Counted from the first letter of the stretch, positions 20,122 through 27,728 are shown. The stretch is DNA of 64,000 nt from Sinohyriopsis cumingii (GCA_028554795.2 CM068827.1:71769809-71833808); one strand, 5' to 3'. Made by a program: numbers and translations. Notes: generated by a model from the letters alone, not told the origin.

Positions 20122-20253
20122 CGTGACAAGGCCACCATGACAGTGTGAAACGTTATTGTCCATTCCGGAAGAAAACAAAGTATGAACACCTCGGAATTGA
20201 TACACGGGGTTTTCATTTTTTTTTATTTAAAAACAAGATGTTTTATAAGAATA

Positions 20254-20634
20254 ATGAATATCGAAGACATCAATAATATATTAGCCGAGATTTCAAAATT
20301 AAAAAATCAAGGAATTGAATTATCTGATGGTCTCGACAGTGAAAAAATATTATCCGATTATGAAATTATTAACGAACAATCGAAACGGGGGCGTTTTACC
20401 CTGGCCCGCGAGTACTTTTTTATAAAACGATTACAACATACGATCAATGAAAACTTGTACCACAATGACGCAAATGCATTCATTGGACTATTCACTGCCG
20501 TTGAAATAATACGAAAAAAACTCGGACGTGTTTATGAACGACGCCGGGAGATTTCTAGTAAGATCAAAAACATTAGAAGGATTATAGACGGAGCCTCCGG
20601 CGAGAAATTAGAAATTGCTTCGCAATTGCAATAA
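20254..20634 (+). CDS. Unrecognised helical protein
   Basis: This 126-residue protein starts at the ATG at 20254 (MNIEDINNI). An upstream in-frame ATG at 20182 would add a Phe-rich leader encoded by T-rich DNA and is less likely. Composition (KIKNIRRI, EIIRKKLGRVYERRREI) suggests amphipathic helices or a coiled coil. I do not recognise the family. Its stop overlaps the next start as TAATG, so the two products are probably co-expressed from one mRNA. It lies between the nuclease gene and the virion genes. Confidence 0.6.
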   Translation: MNIEDINNILAEISKLKNQGIELSDGLDSEKILSDYEIINEQSKRGRFTLAREYFFIKRLQHTINENLYHNDANAFIGLFTAVEIIRKKLGRVYERRREISSKIKNIRRIIDGASGEKLEIASQLQ

Positions 20635-21566
20635 TGGTAGGCGAATCACTTACTACTCGACTAGCCAGAGAGCGGCTAGCAGCGCTTAAAAAGTTCATAC
20701 CGTTACGAGACAGGGTCCGAGAACAACTTCAAACGCGGCAACAACTACAAACTGATTTTGCTGTTGGAAGTGAACAGTTATTTGCCCCGGTAACTAAAGC
20801 GACCAAAGATGTTACGGCGGCAACTGTACCCGTTCTTGGTGCGCTTGAAAAGATAGCGGCTCAGACCGAACAAACAAAAAGGTCTTTAGAAACACTAGCG
20901 GCTGCTACAACACGGAGGCCACCACCACTCGCTATAACCGAACCACAAGAACCTTATGTTACAATGGCCGACGAGGAAGAACTAGGCGCTACTGCGAAAG
21001 AACCAGAAGAAGAAATACCAGAAGAAGAAATACCGGAAGAAGAAATACCGGAAGAAAAAGAAGGGAATATACCCCGTATTGTACTCAAGAAGAGCACAAT
21101 AGATCAAATTAGAGGCTTCAGCAACAGGGAAGAATTAATTAATTTTACTGCCAACAATTTTGCTAAGAGCATACGAGATAAGAAGCATATCAATAGCGGT
21201 TACGAGAAAAATATAAAGTCGTTAAAGGACTGGGCAAGAATAGTGTATTTAGCAAGTAAACATAAAGATGCATTACCACATCGTGGTGATCCCGATTACG
21301 ACGCATTCCACAAGGAAGTGAAGAGTATAACACCAAAAAAAGGAAAAGGATACCCTGTTGGTAAAGAATCCTACGGCGTTACCTGTCCTGGTAGTGTTCT
21401 CAGTGATATATCACGGCTAGAGGTACTAATTGGAGGAAAACGAGCCGGAAATAACTCTACGGAAATAATCAATGAGGCCGCTGATATTTGCAAGCGGTTA
21501 TTTGCAGGCGGTATTATGGACATTAATGCATATCGAACGCTCATAGACGAACTCGTGGATGATTAA
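20634..21566 (+). CDS. Unrecognised acidic-linker protein, possible virion protein
   Basis: This is a 310-residue protein in three parts. Residues 1-95 are a charged helical or coiled-coil segment (RVREQLQTRQQLQ; later ALEKIAAQTEQTKRSLETL). Residues ~115-145 are an acidic linker with the pentapeptide EEIPE repeated three to four times. Residues ~150-310 form a compact-looking domain (STIDQIRGFSNREELINF...SKHKDALPHRGDPDYDAFHKE...SYGVTCPGSVLSDISRLEVLIGG). No family is recognised. The start overlaps the previous stop (TAATG). A 358-bp non-coding spacer follows, so this gene ends a transcription unit. Confidence 0.65.
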   Translation: MVGESLTTRLARERLAALKKFIPLRDRVREQLQTRQQLQTDFAVGSEQLFAPVTKATKDVTAATVPVLGALEKIAAQTEQTKRSLETLAAATTRRPPPLAITEPQEPYVTMADEEELGATAKEPEEEIPEEEIPEEEIPEEKEGNIPRIVLKKSTIDQIRGFSNREELINFTANNFAKSIRDKKHINSGYEKNIKSLKDWARIVYLASKHKDALPHRGDPDYDAFHKEVKSITPKKGKGYPVGKESYGVTCPGSVLSDISRLEVLIGGKRAGNNSTEIINEAADICKRLFAGGIMDINAYRTLIDELVDD

Positions 21567-21924
21567 AAAAATTATAAAAGTATCGTTTTTGTTAATTTTT
21601 GACCGTTTTTTGACCGTTTTTTGACTGTTTTTGACCGTGTTTTGACTGTTTTTGGCCATTTTTTGAGGGCAAAAACCCAAGGAAATCATTTAGAGAAAAT
21701 CGATGTTTTTCTGAAAAATCGAGAAAAAAACGACTATAGGCAACAAAAAACGACCAAAAATGACTAAAAATCAAGAAAAAACCAGAAAAAAACCGGATTT
21801 TTATCGAGGGTAAAAACCCAAGGAAATTGATAAAATTTATTCCGGTTTTCCACACGGCGGTGGGAAGGGGGTCAATCACTGGTGATCACAATCACTAATT
21901 GGAAAACTGGTGTTTTTAATAAGG
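21567..21924. promoter_or_regulatory. Strand-asymmetric repeat-rich spacer
   Basis: This is the only long gap inside the element. The left part is T-rich with TTTTTGACCG or TTTTTGACTG repeated about six times (21590-21660). The right part is A-rich (21700-21800). A 20-bp unit, AGGGCAAAAACCCAAGGAAA, occurs at about 21665 and again, with one change, at about 21808. It precedes the late (virion) genes. It could be a promoter, enhancer or replication origin; that is inference. Confidence 0.5.
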
Positions 21925-22419
21925 ATGATCATACATTACAACCACGATAAACCAGTACTCGTCTACGTGGTAAACTCGCGATTGCCTATTTACCGCGCGT
22001 ACTATGGAGATGGTCTCGGTAGCACCATTGCGGGGTTATTTACAAGAATGGCTCCAAAAGTAGCGCCGTTAGCCAAACAATTAGGAATGAAGGCTATTGA
22101 TGTTATTCGTGATAAGGGAATTAGTGCTATTGGAGATGTTGCCGGAAGGGCGTTTTCTGCCGCGCGAGACAAACTAATGTCGTTGGTGAAATCCAGGAGA
22201 AAAAAACAGAAACCACCGGTAATGCCATCAACGACAGTGATGCCTGTAAATGTCAGTAAAGTAATAAATAACGCCGTGGAAGAAAAATTAGAGTCGTTGG
22301 CGGCGACTCAGTCGTTGGCGACTTCGCCATCCGCCGATGCGGCAACCAACGCGCTCATGAACGCGATAGCGGGAAGTGGTTTAAATTCAAAGAATTTACG
22401 ACGAAAAAATCGCAATTGA
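21925..22419 (+). CDS. pVI-like amphipathic minor virion protein
   Basis: This 164-residue protein starts at ATG 21925; the open frame upstream begins only with a GTG. After a short polar N-terminus it has a glycine-rich amphipathic segment, GDGLGSTIAGLFTRMAPKV, then helical AKQLGMKAIDVIRDKG and a basic stretch KSRRKKQK. The Ala/Ser-rich tail ends in basic residues. The GLGS...LF-P layout next to the major capsid gene resembles small membrane-active or core virion proteins (adenovirus pVI-type) of Polintons and adintoviruses. The assignment rests on layout and position, not on a diagnostic motif. Confidence 0.6.
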   Translation: MIIHYNHDKPVLVYVVNSRLPIYRAYYGDGLGSTIAGLFTRMAPKVAPLAKQLGMKAIDVIRDKGISAIGDVAGRAFSAARDKLMSLVKSRRKKQKPPVMPSTTVMPVNVSKVINNAVEEKLESLAATQSLATSPSADAATNALMNAIAGSGLNSKNLRRKNRN

Positions 22420-22440
22420 AAACATCAACATGATAATAAA

Positions 22441-23868
22441 ATGTTTGCGCGTACCGCTGATCCCGCGTTTGATATGGACGCCCCAGTGCGCAGGGATGAT
22501 TCTGTCCGCGATTATCAATATTATTCTTATTATGCAGCGCAACCTGACCTACGATCGCGAATTGAACTTCAAGTCCAAGATACCAGTAAATACTTTCTGC
22601 CGTGTGAAGCGTTTATCGAAATCGAGGGAGAACTCGTGACAAATGCCGCCGATAATACACCATACGCAGATGACCATCGTGTTCGAGTTGGCTTCGTCAA
22701 CAACGGTATCATGGCGTTATTTGAGAGCGCCAGATATCTTATTGACGGGCGAGAAATTGAATCAATAGAACGCGAGGTTGATGTTGCAACAACGATAATT
22801 GGGTTAGCGAGATATTCGGATGATTATACAAGATCGGCGGGCCCATCTATAATGTTCGCAAAGGACACCACTAATAACGCTGACCATCTTCAGTACATCA
22901 ACGTGCTGGCGGAAAGAGATACCGCAACTGACCCACAGGCTGAAGCAGCCAATCCAGACCGCAGAGTAAGACCAGGCGCTAATTTCACTGTTATAAAAAG
23001 CACCAACAATGATTACAATCTAGGATTCGCAACACGAGTAGGGATGTTGCAAGGACCACGCCGAAAGTTTTCATGCGCGATTCCACTCCATCACATATTT
23101 GGATTCTGCAGAAATGTCAGAAAAGTTGTCTATGGGGCTAAGCATACAATCGCGCTGACGCGAAGGGGCGATGATAACAATGCAATATGGCATGCTGCTG
23201 GCGTCGCTGCCGGTAAAGTCACTTTAACTAAAATGGCATTGTGGATGCCGGTGCTGACTCCATCAGTTACCACGGAAGCACGATTGTTAGCATTTATGGA
23301 ACAGGGAGGGAAATCGTTGTTGAGTTGGCTAGCGGTAACAACTGATGCTAAAGAGGATAACGTCGCCGATACGTTTACATGGCACCTGGCGTCAAAACAG
23401 GGTGTTTCAGCCCCGCGTCATATATTCATAGCGCTGCAGAATAGGGAACGATTGGGTAATCAAGAACGCAGCCATATGATATTTGATCAATTAGGAGTCA
23501 GGGATGTTTCGCTGAGAATAAACGGACAACAGGAACCATCCGAGGATATACAGCTTAATTACGACAACAACCATATCGCACGTGTGTATCATCGATTGCT
23601 GTCATATATGGGTCGTGATCAAAACGTCGACACTGGTTTGCAAATATCACAACTTGATTTTAAAAACCTGTATCCGATTTATTACTTTTCGTTGGAACAT
23701 CTTGATTTAACGAGACAATCCGTCGTTGATATACACTTCAGAGCTCGTATAGCCCCGGGTGGTGTTAATTATAGAGCGGTTGCTGTCATTCTCAGCGATA
23801 AATCAATGCTGCTAGAAGGCGTTGGTGGACGAATGAGAATCGTTGATGCGCCAGTGGAAAACATGTAA
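22441..23868 (+). CDS. Major capsid protein (hexon-like double jelly roll)
   Basis: This is a 475-residue protein of the size and position expected for the Polinton/adintovirus major capsid protein, which builds the icosahedral shell as trimeric double jelly rolls. The N-terminus is polar (FARTADPAFDMDAPVRRDDSVR). The body alternates short beta-like segments with charged loops (FLPCEAFIEIEG; FSCAIPLHHIFGFCRNV; KVTLTKMALWMPVL; FTWHLASKQG; IYYFSLEHLDLTRQSVVDIHF). The frame is intact, with an ATAATAAAATG start context. It is flanked by the pVI-like and pX-like genes, with protease and penton downstream, which is the standard morphogenesis block. A structural search would confirm it. Confidence 0.85.
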   Translation: MFARTADPAFDMDAPVRRDDSVRDYQYYSYYAAQPDLRSRIELQVQDTSKYFLPCEAFIEIEGELVTNAADNTPYADDHRVRVGFVNNGIMALFESARYLIDGREIESIEREVDVATTIIGLARYSDDYTRSAGPSIMFAKDTTNNADHLQYINVLAERDTATDPQAEAANPDRRVRPGANFTVIKSTNNDYNLGFATRVGMLQGPRRKFSCAIPLHHIFGFCRNVRKVVYGAKHTIALTRRGDDNNAIWHAAGVAAGKVTLTKMALWMPVLTPSVTTEARLLAFMEQGGKSLLSWLAVTTDAKEDNVADTFTWHLASKQGVSAPRHIFIALQNRERLGNQERSHMIFDQLGVRDVSLRINGQQEPSEDIQLNYDNNHIARVYHRLLSYMGRDQNVDTGLQISQLDFKNLYPIYYFSLEHLDLTRQSVVDIHFRARIAPGGVNYRAVAVILSDKSMLLEGVGGRMRIVDAPVENM

Positions 23869-23897
23869 TTGAAAGCACAAAACGCGTTTACAATAAA

Positions 23898-24305
23898 ATG
23901 TCGTATAGTGTCGTCAGTGTAGAGTTGACTGATGGTCAAGTCAAGAAATTACGATCAAAGTCGGCTAAACAATGCGGGACCACAATAACGCTGAAGCCGT
24001 CACAGATGGCAGGTGGTAATCATAAGATATCGTTGACGGCGCGTCAAATAAAACATTTCAATGATGCGATGAAGAATAAAAAGGGTGTTCAAATAGATTT
24101 TTCAGCCGCAGCAATTAAAAACATGGAAAAGACCGGTGGGATATTTCCACTGTTAGCTGAGATTCCAGCGTTGATTGCCGCGGCCGCACCAGCAGTGGCT
24201 AAGGCGGCGGCGTTAGGAGCCGTTGGTACCGCGGCGGGGATGGCATTGAAGAAGGCAACCGGGAAAGGCTACAAAAAAAACGACCCGTGGCCGGAAAGGG
24301 TCTAA
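23898..24305 (+). CDS. pX-like hydrophobic minor virion protein (zero frame)
   Basis: This 135-residue protein has a polar N-terminal half (VELTDGQVKKLRSKS; SLTARQIKHFNDAMKNKKGV) and a strongly hydrophobic Ala/Gly helix (PALIAAAAPAVAKAAALGAVG). It ends after a KKATGKG segment. The family is widespread in Polintons and adintoviruses next to the protease; a virion or membrane role is inferred. The A8 run at 24273-24280 contains A AAA AAC in slippage phase. The -1 frame continues for 30 more codons to 24373 and encodes two LPG motifs, while the zero frame ends in an unremarkable tail. Two decayed relatives lie at 12845-13055 and 1998-2237. Confidence 0.8.
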   Translation: MSYSVVSVELTDGQVKKLRSKSAKQCGTTITLKPSQMAGGNHKISLTARQIKHFNDAMKNKKGVQIDFSAAAIKNMEKTGGIFPLLAEIPALIAAAAPAVAKAAALGAVGTAAGMALKKATGKGYKKNDPWPERV

Positions 24306-24373
24306 GACTACCGGGAACCCCGTATTCATGGTACTCGGGAAAAGGTCTAAGACTACCGGGAACCGTTTATTGA
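24275..24373 (+). other. -1 frame extension of the pX-like gene (LPG-repeat tail)
   Basis: A AAA AAC at 24275-24281 is a canonical -1 heptamer in the pX frame. The -1 frame then encodes LRLPGTPYSWYSG and a second LRLPG before TGA at 24371-24373. The protease's best ATG follows 11 bp later. The same LPG tail is visible, also out of phase with the upstream gene, in the remnant near 2022-2058 (-). Either frameshifting or a 1-nt indel in the run could explain this. Confidence 0.55.
24295..24363 (+). repeat. 46-bp direct repeat between pX-like and protease genes
   Basis: AAAGGTCTAAGACTACCGGG occurs at about 24296-24315 and 24341-24360 with a ~46-bp period, followed in both by AACC. It encodes the two LPG units of the -1 extension. 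Confidence 0.85.
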
Positions 24374-24384
24374 CTCGGGAGTCT

Positions 24385-24825
24385 ATGACTCCAATGTCTA
24401 ATTTTGATTTAATAGACGCCGCAAACACGCTAGCGATAAAATACTTCAGAGGTGTTTTTATGAGGGATCAATTACCGGCGGCACCAAGAAATATTGAAAC
24501 CGGCATAATTAACCTCGATGGGTCCTCCGGAGCGGGAACTCATTGGGTTGCATACGCGATTGATCCGCGTGCGATCGTCTATTTTGATTCATACGGGTTA
24601 GCCCCGCCGAAAGAGTTCATGCGGTATGTCCGGGCGTGTTCAACCCGGGCGTGTTCGGCCCGGGTTTTTTATTCCACGCTGCCAACACAGCGATTAAGTG
24701 ACCCACCGATATGTGGCCGCGAGGTATTAAACGTACTTGAGGCGATTTCATCATCGCGAAAACCACCTCATGTGGTTGTAAACGAATACACTAGTGGGAA
24801 ATTTAGAGACAATTACATTAGATAA
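24385..24825 (+). CDS. Adenain-type (Ulp1-fold) maturation cysteine protease
   Basis: This cleaves capsid precursors during virion assembly. From the ATG at 24385 it has 146 residues; an ATG at 24328 is also in frame but overlaps the pX -1 extension. The catalytic triad is present: His in GTHWVAYA (H53), Asp in VYFDSYG (D68) and Cys in PPICGRE (C110). The second Cys usual in the family's CGxxC motif is absent. Between Asp and Cys a 15-bp tandem duplication (RACSTRACSAR) includes a perfect 9-bp GC-rich hairpin. The gene order pX, protease, fibre is contiguous; the next start follows 2 bp after this stop. Confidence 0.93.
   Translation: MTPMSNFDLIDAANTLAIKYFRGVFMRDQLPAAPRNIETGIINLDGSSGAGTHWVAYAIDPRAIVYFDSYGLAPPKEFMRYVRACSTRACSARVFYSTLPTQRLSDPPICGREVLNVLEAISSSRKPPHVVVNEYTSGKFRDNYIR
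24642..24670 (+). repeat. Perfect hairpin with T-run inside the protease gene
   Basis: AACCCGGGC (24642-24650) and GCCCGGGTT (24658-24666) are exact inverted repeats with a 7-nt loop, followed by TTTT. It looks like a bacterial intrinsic terminator but is inside an ORF, so no terminator function is claimed. Confidence 0.7.
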
Positions 24826-24827
24826 TA

Positions 24828-26066
24828 ATGATTGATATTTGGGGACGACCGGTTTCGGCGCTGAAAGAATCCACGGAAACGGCCGCCGCCGACATAAAAA
24901 AACTAATTGAGGATGAAATCGCTGATATGTTGAATCTAACAAGTGTTGACCCGGGCGAAATAGTTGTATTTCAAGACCGCCAGGGTAAATTGAAATCCGG
25001 TAATGTGTCACTGAATGACGTTTTAATACGACAGCGTGATGCCGCCGAGAACGCTATCGCGCTGTATACCAGCGACGGACGACTCAGACCAGGTAAACAT
25101 ATAGTGGAGATAGAGAGAATAATAGAATTAATCCGAGACGATACTATAAGGTTGAATGAATCCGTGATCGAACTTGACGCGCATGTGAAAAAATCTGTCA
25201 CCGATATACAACTCACTACCGCTAGTTTTTTTGGAACCCCGACGGTAACCGAACCGAATCTTGCAACAATAAAAAATACTATTTTGGAGTTTACGACGCT
25301 GTCGGGCCAATTTACCTCGTTACGAAAAAATGTTAACAGGATCGATGACAACTTTGATAAATTCTTTGGTAAAAAAAATACCAAGCCGGATGAGATTACA
25401 ATAACTATAAATGATATCACTGCGTATGGACAGGAAATAAAAACAATCAAAACTAATGTTGTAACGATCATAAATAATGTAGACGCGCATAGACAGAGAA
25501 TAGAAACAATTAACACTAATGCTATAGCGAGCAAAAAAAGTATAGACGTGCATGAAGGGGAAATAGAAGTACTCAAAATTAATGTTATAGCGAACAAAAA
25601 AAGTATAGACACGCATATACAGGAAATAAATACACTCATTACTAGGGTTGCAGCGAACAAAAAAGATGTGGACGCGCATATACAGGAAATAGGAACGATT
25701 AAAACTGATGTTGAAGCGATTAAAGACGGACTACCGAGAGTAGCAGAGCAATTCGAAAAAATAAAAATCCCTCATGAGAACATCATCAACACAGTATACA
25801 CAATTCGGCATGGATCATTCGATTGGACTCCTACACAGAATACAGTAAATATTACCGCAACTGTTAAGGGTATTTATCGATTGACACTGGTTTCAATGAT
25901 GCAGTTTAATATATTATCGTCGAGTTCATCCGGGTTTAACAATACAATATCAACAATTATAGACAGGAACGCAACTGAACAGTTTACAATTTATGCCGTT
26001 GATAGAAATCTAGCCCGGGCAAACATTACATGGTATGTGGAATTTGCAGCGAATCTAAGTAATTAA
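24828..26066 (+). CDS. Fibre-like coiled-coil protein with C-terminal beta head
   Basis: This 412-residue protein is built like a trimeric viral fibre or spike. The N-terminal part (1-190) has a short GEIVVFQDRQGKLKSG strand-like unit and helices. Residues 199-303 are five consecutive 21-residue (three-heptad) repeats, each like A-H-x-Q-E-I-x-T-I-K-T-N-V with I/V at heptad spacing. The final ~90 residues are Thr/Asn/Ile-rich and beta-like (NTVNITATVKGIYRLTLVS; EQFTIYAVDRN), suggesting a TNF/C1q-like head. It starts 2 bp after the protease stop (TAATAATG context). A receptor-binding role is inferred from architecture only. The frame is intact despite an A8 run near 25371. Confidence 0.7.
   Translation: MIDIWGRPVSALKESTETAAADIKKLIEDEIADMLNLTSVDPGEIVVFQDRQGKLKSGNVSLNDVLIRQRDAAENAIALYTSDGRLRPGKHIVEIERIIELIRDDTIRLNESVIELDAHVKKSVTDIQLTTASFFGTPTVTEPNLATIKNTILEFTTLSGQFTSLRKNVNRIDDNFDKFFGKKNTKPDEITITINDITAYGQEIKTIKTNVVTIINNVDAHRQRIETINTNAIASKKSIDVHEGEIEVLKINVIANKKSIDTHIQEINTLITRVAANKKDVDAHIQEIGTIKTDVEAIKDGLPRVAEQFEKIKIPHENIINTVYTIRHGSFDWTPTQNTVNITATVKGIYRLTLVSMMQFNILSSSSSGFNNTISTIIDRNATEQFTIYAVDRNLARANITWYVEFAANLSN
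25422..25736 (+). repeat. Five 63-bp in-frame repeats (21 residues each)
   Basis: They encode residues 199-303 of the fibre-like protein. The DNA shares CATATACAGGAAATA and GCGAACAAAAAA between copies. The length is an exact multiple of three heptads, so copy-number change would keep coiled-coil register. Confidence 0.85.
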
Positions 26067-26091
26067 AAACACTAGCGCTTTTAAAATAAAA

Positions 26092-26628
26092 ATGACCACC
26101 AAGGAAATTGAATCAGAGGTATCACCGACGTCACATCAATATCGATTCGATACCGCAAAAGAATTTTCCGCGAACTTGAAAACGCTTTCCGAACAATACC
26201 GTGCAAAAATAAAAAAATACCGCAGAAAAATAACCGCCATCGACGCGGTCGTGTACTCGGTGTCGGGTATAGTGGCCGGTACCGGCGTCGTTTTATCCAC
26301 GGTGACCACGATAGCCCCGATCGCTGTTCCAATCGCCGTCTCCGCAATGACAACAGTTGCTGGAGTTGCCAACGCAATCACTAGGAAGATATCATCGTGT
26401 TTTCAGAAAAAACTCAACGAGTATACAGTAAAACATCAAATAGTATCCGACGCATACTCGAAATTATCCGGGTTGATCTCGTTATCGATTGATAATTTGT
26501 TCATATCCGATGTTGAATTCTCCACGATGGTCCAGTTGTATAGCTCCGCGATGTCAAAAATCGAGGATTTTCAACTGGAAGCCGAAACCACCTGGTTGTT
26601 AAAATTAGACACTAAAAACAACGAATAA
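26092..26628 (+). CDS. Membrane-hairpin protein of Polintons
   Basis: This 178-residue protein has a basic KIKKYRRK segment before a long Gly/Ala/Val-rich hydrophobic stretch (residues ~50-97: AVVYSVSGIVAGTGVVLSTV, then PIAVPIAVSAMTTVAGVANA). That reads as a helical hairpin with a Pro turn. A charged helical C-terminus follows (KKLNEYTVKHQIVSDAYSKL...SDVEFSTMVQLYSSAMSKIEDF). I recall similar proteins as frequent neighbours of the penton gene in cnidarian Polintons, with no known function. Membrane insertion is inferred. The start context is TTAAAATAAAAATG; the penton starts 5 bp after its stop. Confidence 0.7.
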   Translation: MTTKEIESEVSPTSHQYRFDTAKEFSANLKTLSEQYRAKIKKYRRKITAIDAVVYSVSGIVAGTGVVLSTVTTIAPIAVPIAVSAMTTVAGVANAITRKISSCFQKKLNEYTVKHQIVSDAYSKLSGLISLSIDNLFISDVEFSTMVQLYSSAMSKIEDFQLEAETTWLLKLDTKNNE

Positions 26629-26633
26629 TAATA

Positions 26634-27485
26634 ATGTCGCTGAACCCCGAAGGGTCTCAATTACTTCAGCGGATCGCGGAGAATACCACTCCGGTACAAA
26701 CAAATATGATATCGATAACATCAACGAAACCCGAATTCAGTGTAAACTTTCCATCACCGGTTCCAGTAAAGGAAATAGCGCTGGCAAAATTGCGAGTATA
26801 TCACAGTTGGCCTAATATCCGAGCGGACGCATTTAACGGACAACAACCTAATAACTCGCTGATTTTTGCATGGAAAAATAAACCCGATGGGACCCCAGAC
26901 TGGGAGGAGGTTACAATACCAACTGGGTCATACCAAATAGAGCAAATCAATAAAGAATTTCAACGCAGAATAAAATCGATCACAGGAAAGGAATCAAAAA
27001 TCGCTATTACGGTTCATGAACCGACGTTATCGTCGACGATTGAAATAAGCACACCGGGGTATATGGTTGATATTTATAACAGTTCAATAAGAACCATACT
27101 ATGATGGCCTGAGAATCCACCCGCGGACACCCCCCCATCAACTATCCTCAGACACGATAACGGAGATGGTGGTAGGCATATTGCTCCATACAACGTAAAT
27201 ATCGCATCAGTGATAGCGATCAATCTAGTGTGTGATGTTATCGAAGGGAGTTATCAGGTGGATACCAAGCAATCAAATCAAGCTCAACAGGGGTATATCC
27301 TTTATTCGTTTTCACCAACAGCCCCTCCGGGATTTTTGATCATTGAGAGTCCGATTAATCCGGTCTATATGCGATGCCATGATCGGTTTTTAACGAGAAT
27401 TAATTTCAGACTTACCGATCAGTCAAATAACCTAATTGATCTGCAAGAGGAGGAGTTAGTGATCACTCTGTTTGTAAGATCATAG
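26634..27485 (+). pseudogene. Penton (minor capsid) gene with one in-frame TGA
   Basis: This is a 284-codon frame for the single-jelly-roll penton that caps the capsid vertices. The first part carries the family's strands (PVPVKEIALAKLRVYHSWPNI; TIPTGSYQIEQINKEFQRRI). The second has INLVCDVIEGSYQV, LYSFSPTAPPG and the end LTDQSNNLIDLQEEELVIT. Both parts are in the same frame and separated by a single TGA at 27102-27104. A spacer of 35 open codons after it has no stops, so only this codon interrupts the gene. The second part has no suitable ATG of its own. The TGA could be a CpG-type nonsense mutation or a readthrough codon. The gene ends at the right TIR boundary. Confidence 0.85.
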
Positions 27486-27723
27486 CAGCAGAGGGGGCGA
27501 TGACATCGACGCGGTCGTCGATGTGCTTACCGGACGCTGACGACGCTGGGGATCGGCGCGCAGAAGGTGTTAATTAAACCAAATGACGACGCGACGATCC
27601 CCCAACGACGTCGTCGTTTTTTTTTTTACCAGGCGCTGACGACACCGGATCGTTGAGTGCAGAAAGTAATAATTAAGCAAAATAACGATTGGACAAAATG
27701 TCCGATTCGCCCCCTCTGCTGCT
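27484..27723. repeat. Right terminal inverted repeat
   Basis: This is 240 bp, the inverse of 13301-13540 at about 98% identity by eye. It begins AGCAGCAGAGGGGGCGA and ends with its reverse complement, and overlaps the last bases of the penton frame. Confidence 0.96.
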
Positions 27724-27728
27724 ACTCA
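27724..27728. repeat. Target site duplication, right copy (ACTCA)
   Basis: Identical to 13296-13300. Confidence 0.92.

Larger units (their letters stand above)
13301..27723. mobile_element. Complete Polinton/Maverick (adintovirus-like) element
   Basis: This is a self-synthesising DNA transposon or endogenous adintovirus-like element of 14,423 bp. It has 240-bp TIRs beginning AG and ending CT, a 5-bp target duplication, and the diagnostic gene set: packaging ATPase, retroviral-type integrase, family-B polymerase, adenain-type protease, major capsid and penton proteins. It also carries PLA2, DUF5679, two HNH endonucleases, a fibre-like protein and a membrane-hairpin protein. The TIRs are almost identical and most genes are open, which suggests a fairly recent insertion. 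The breaks are one internal TGA in the penton and frame changes at A-runs. Base composition is richer in GC than the flanks. Confidence 0.97.

Noticed and set aside
22430-22639. Alternative + frame overlapping the capsid gene start
   Set aside because: Out-of-phase shadow of the major capsid gene.
24642-24670. Intrinsic transcription terminator
   Set aside because: The hairpin plus T-run lies inside an intact ORF of a eukaryotic element.
24971-25679. Long - strand frames (229 and 119 residues) opposite the fibre-like gene
   Set aside because: Cys/Phe/Ile-rich antisense of the repeat region. Their length follows from the 63-bp repeats, not from coding.
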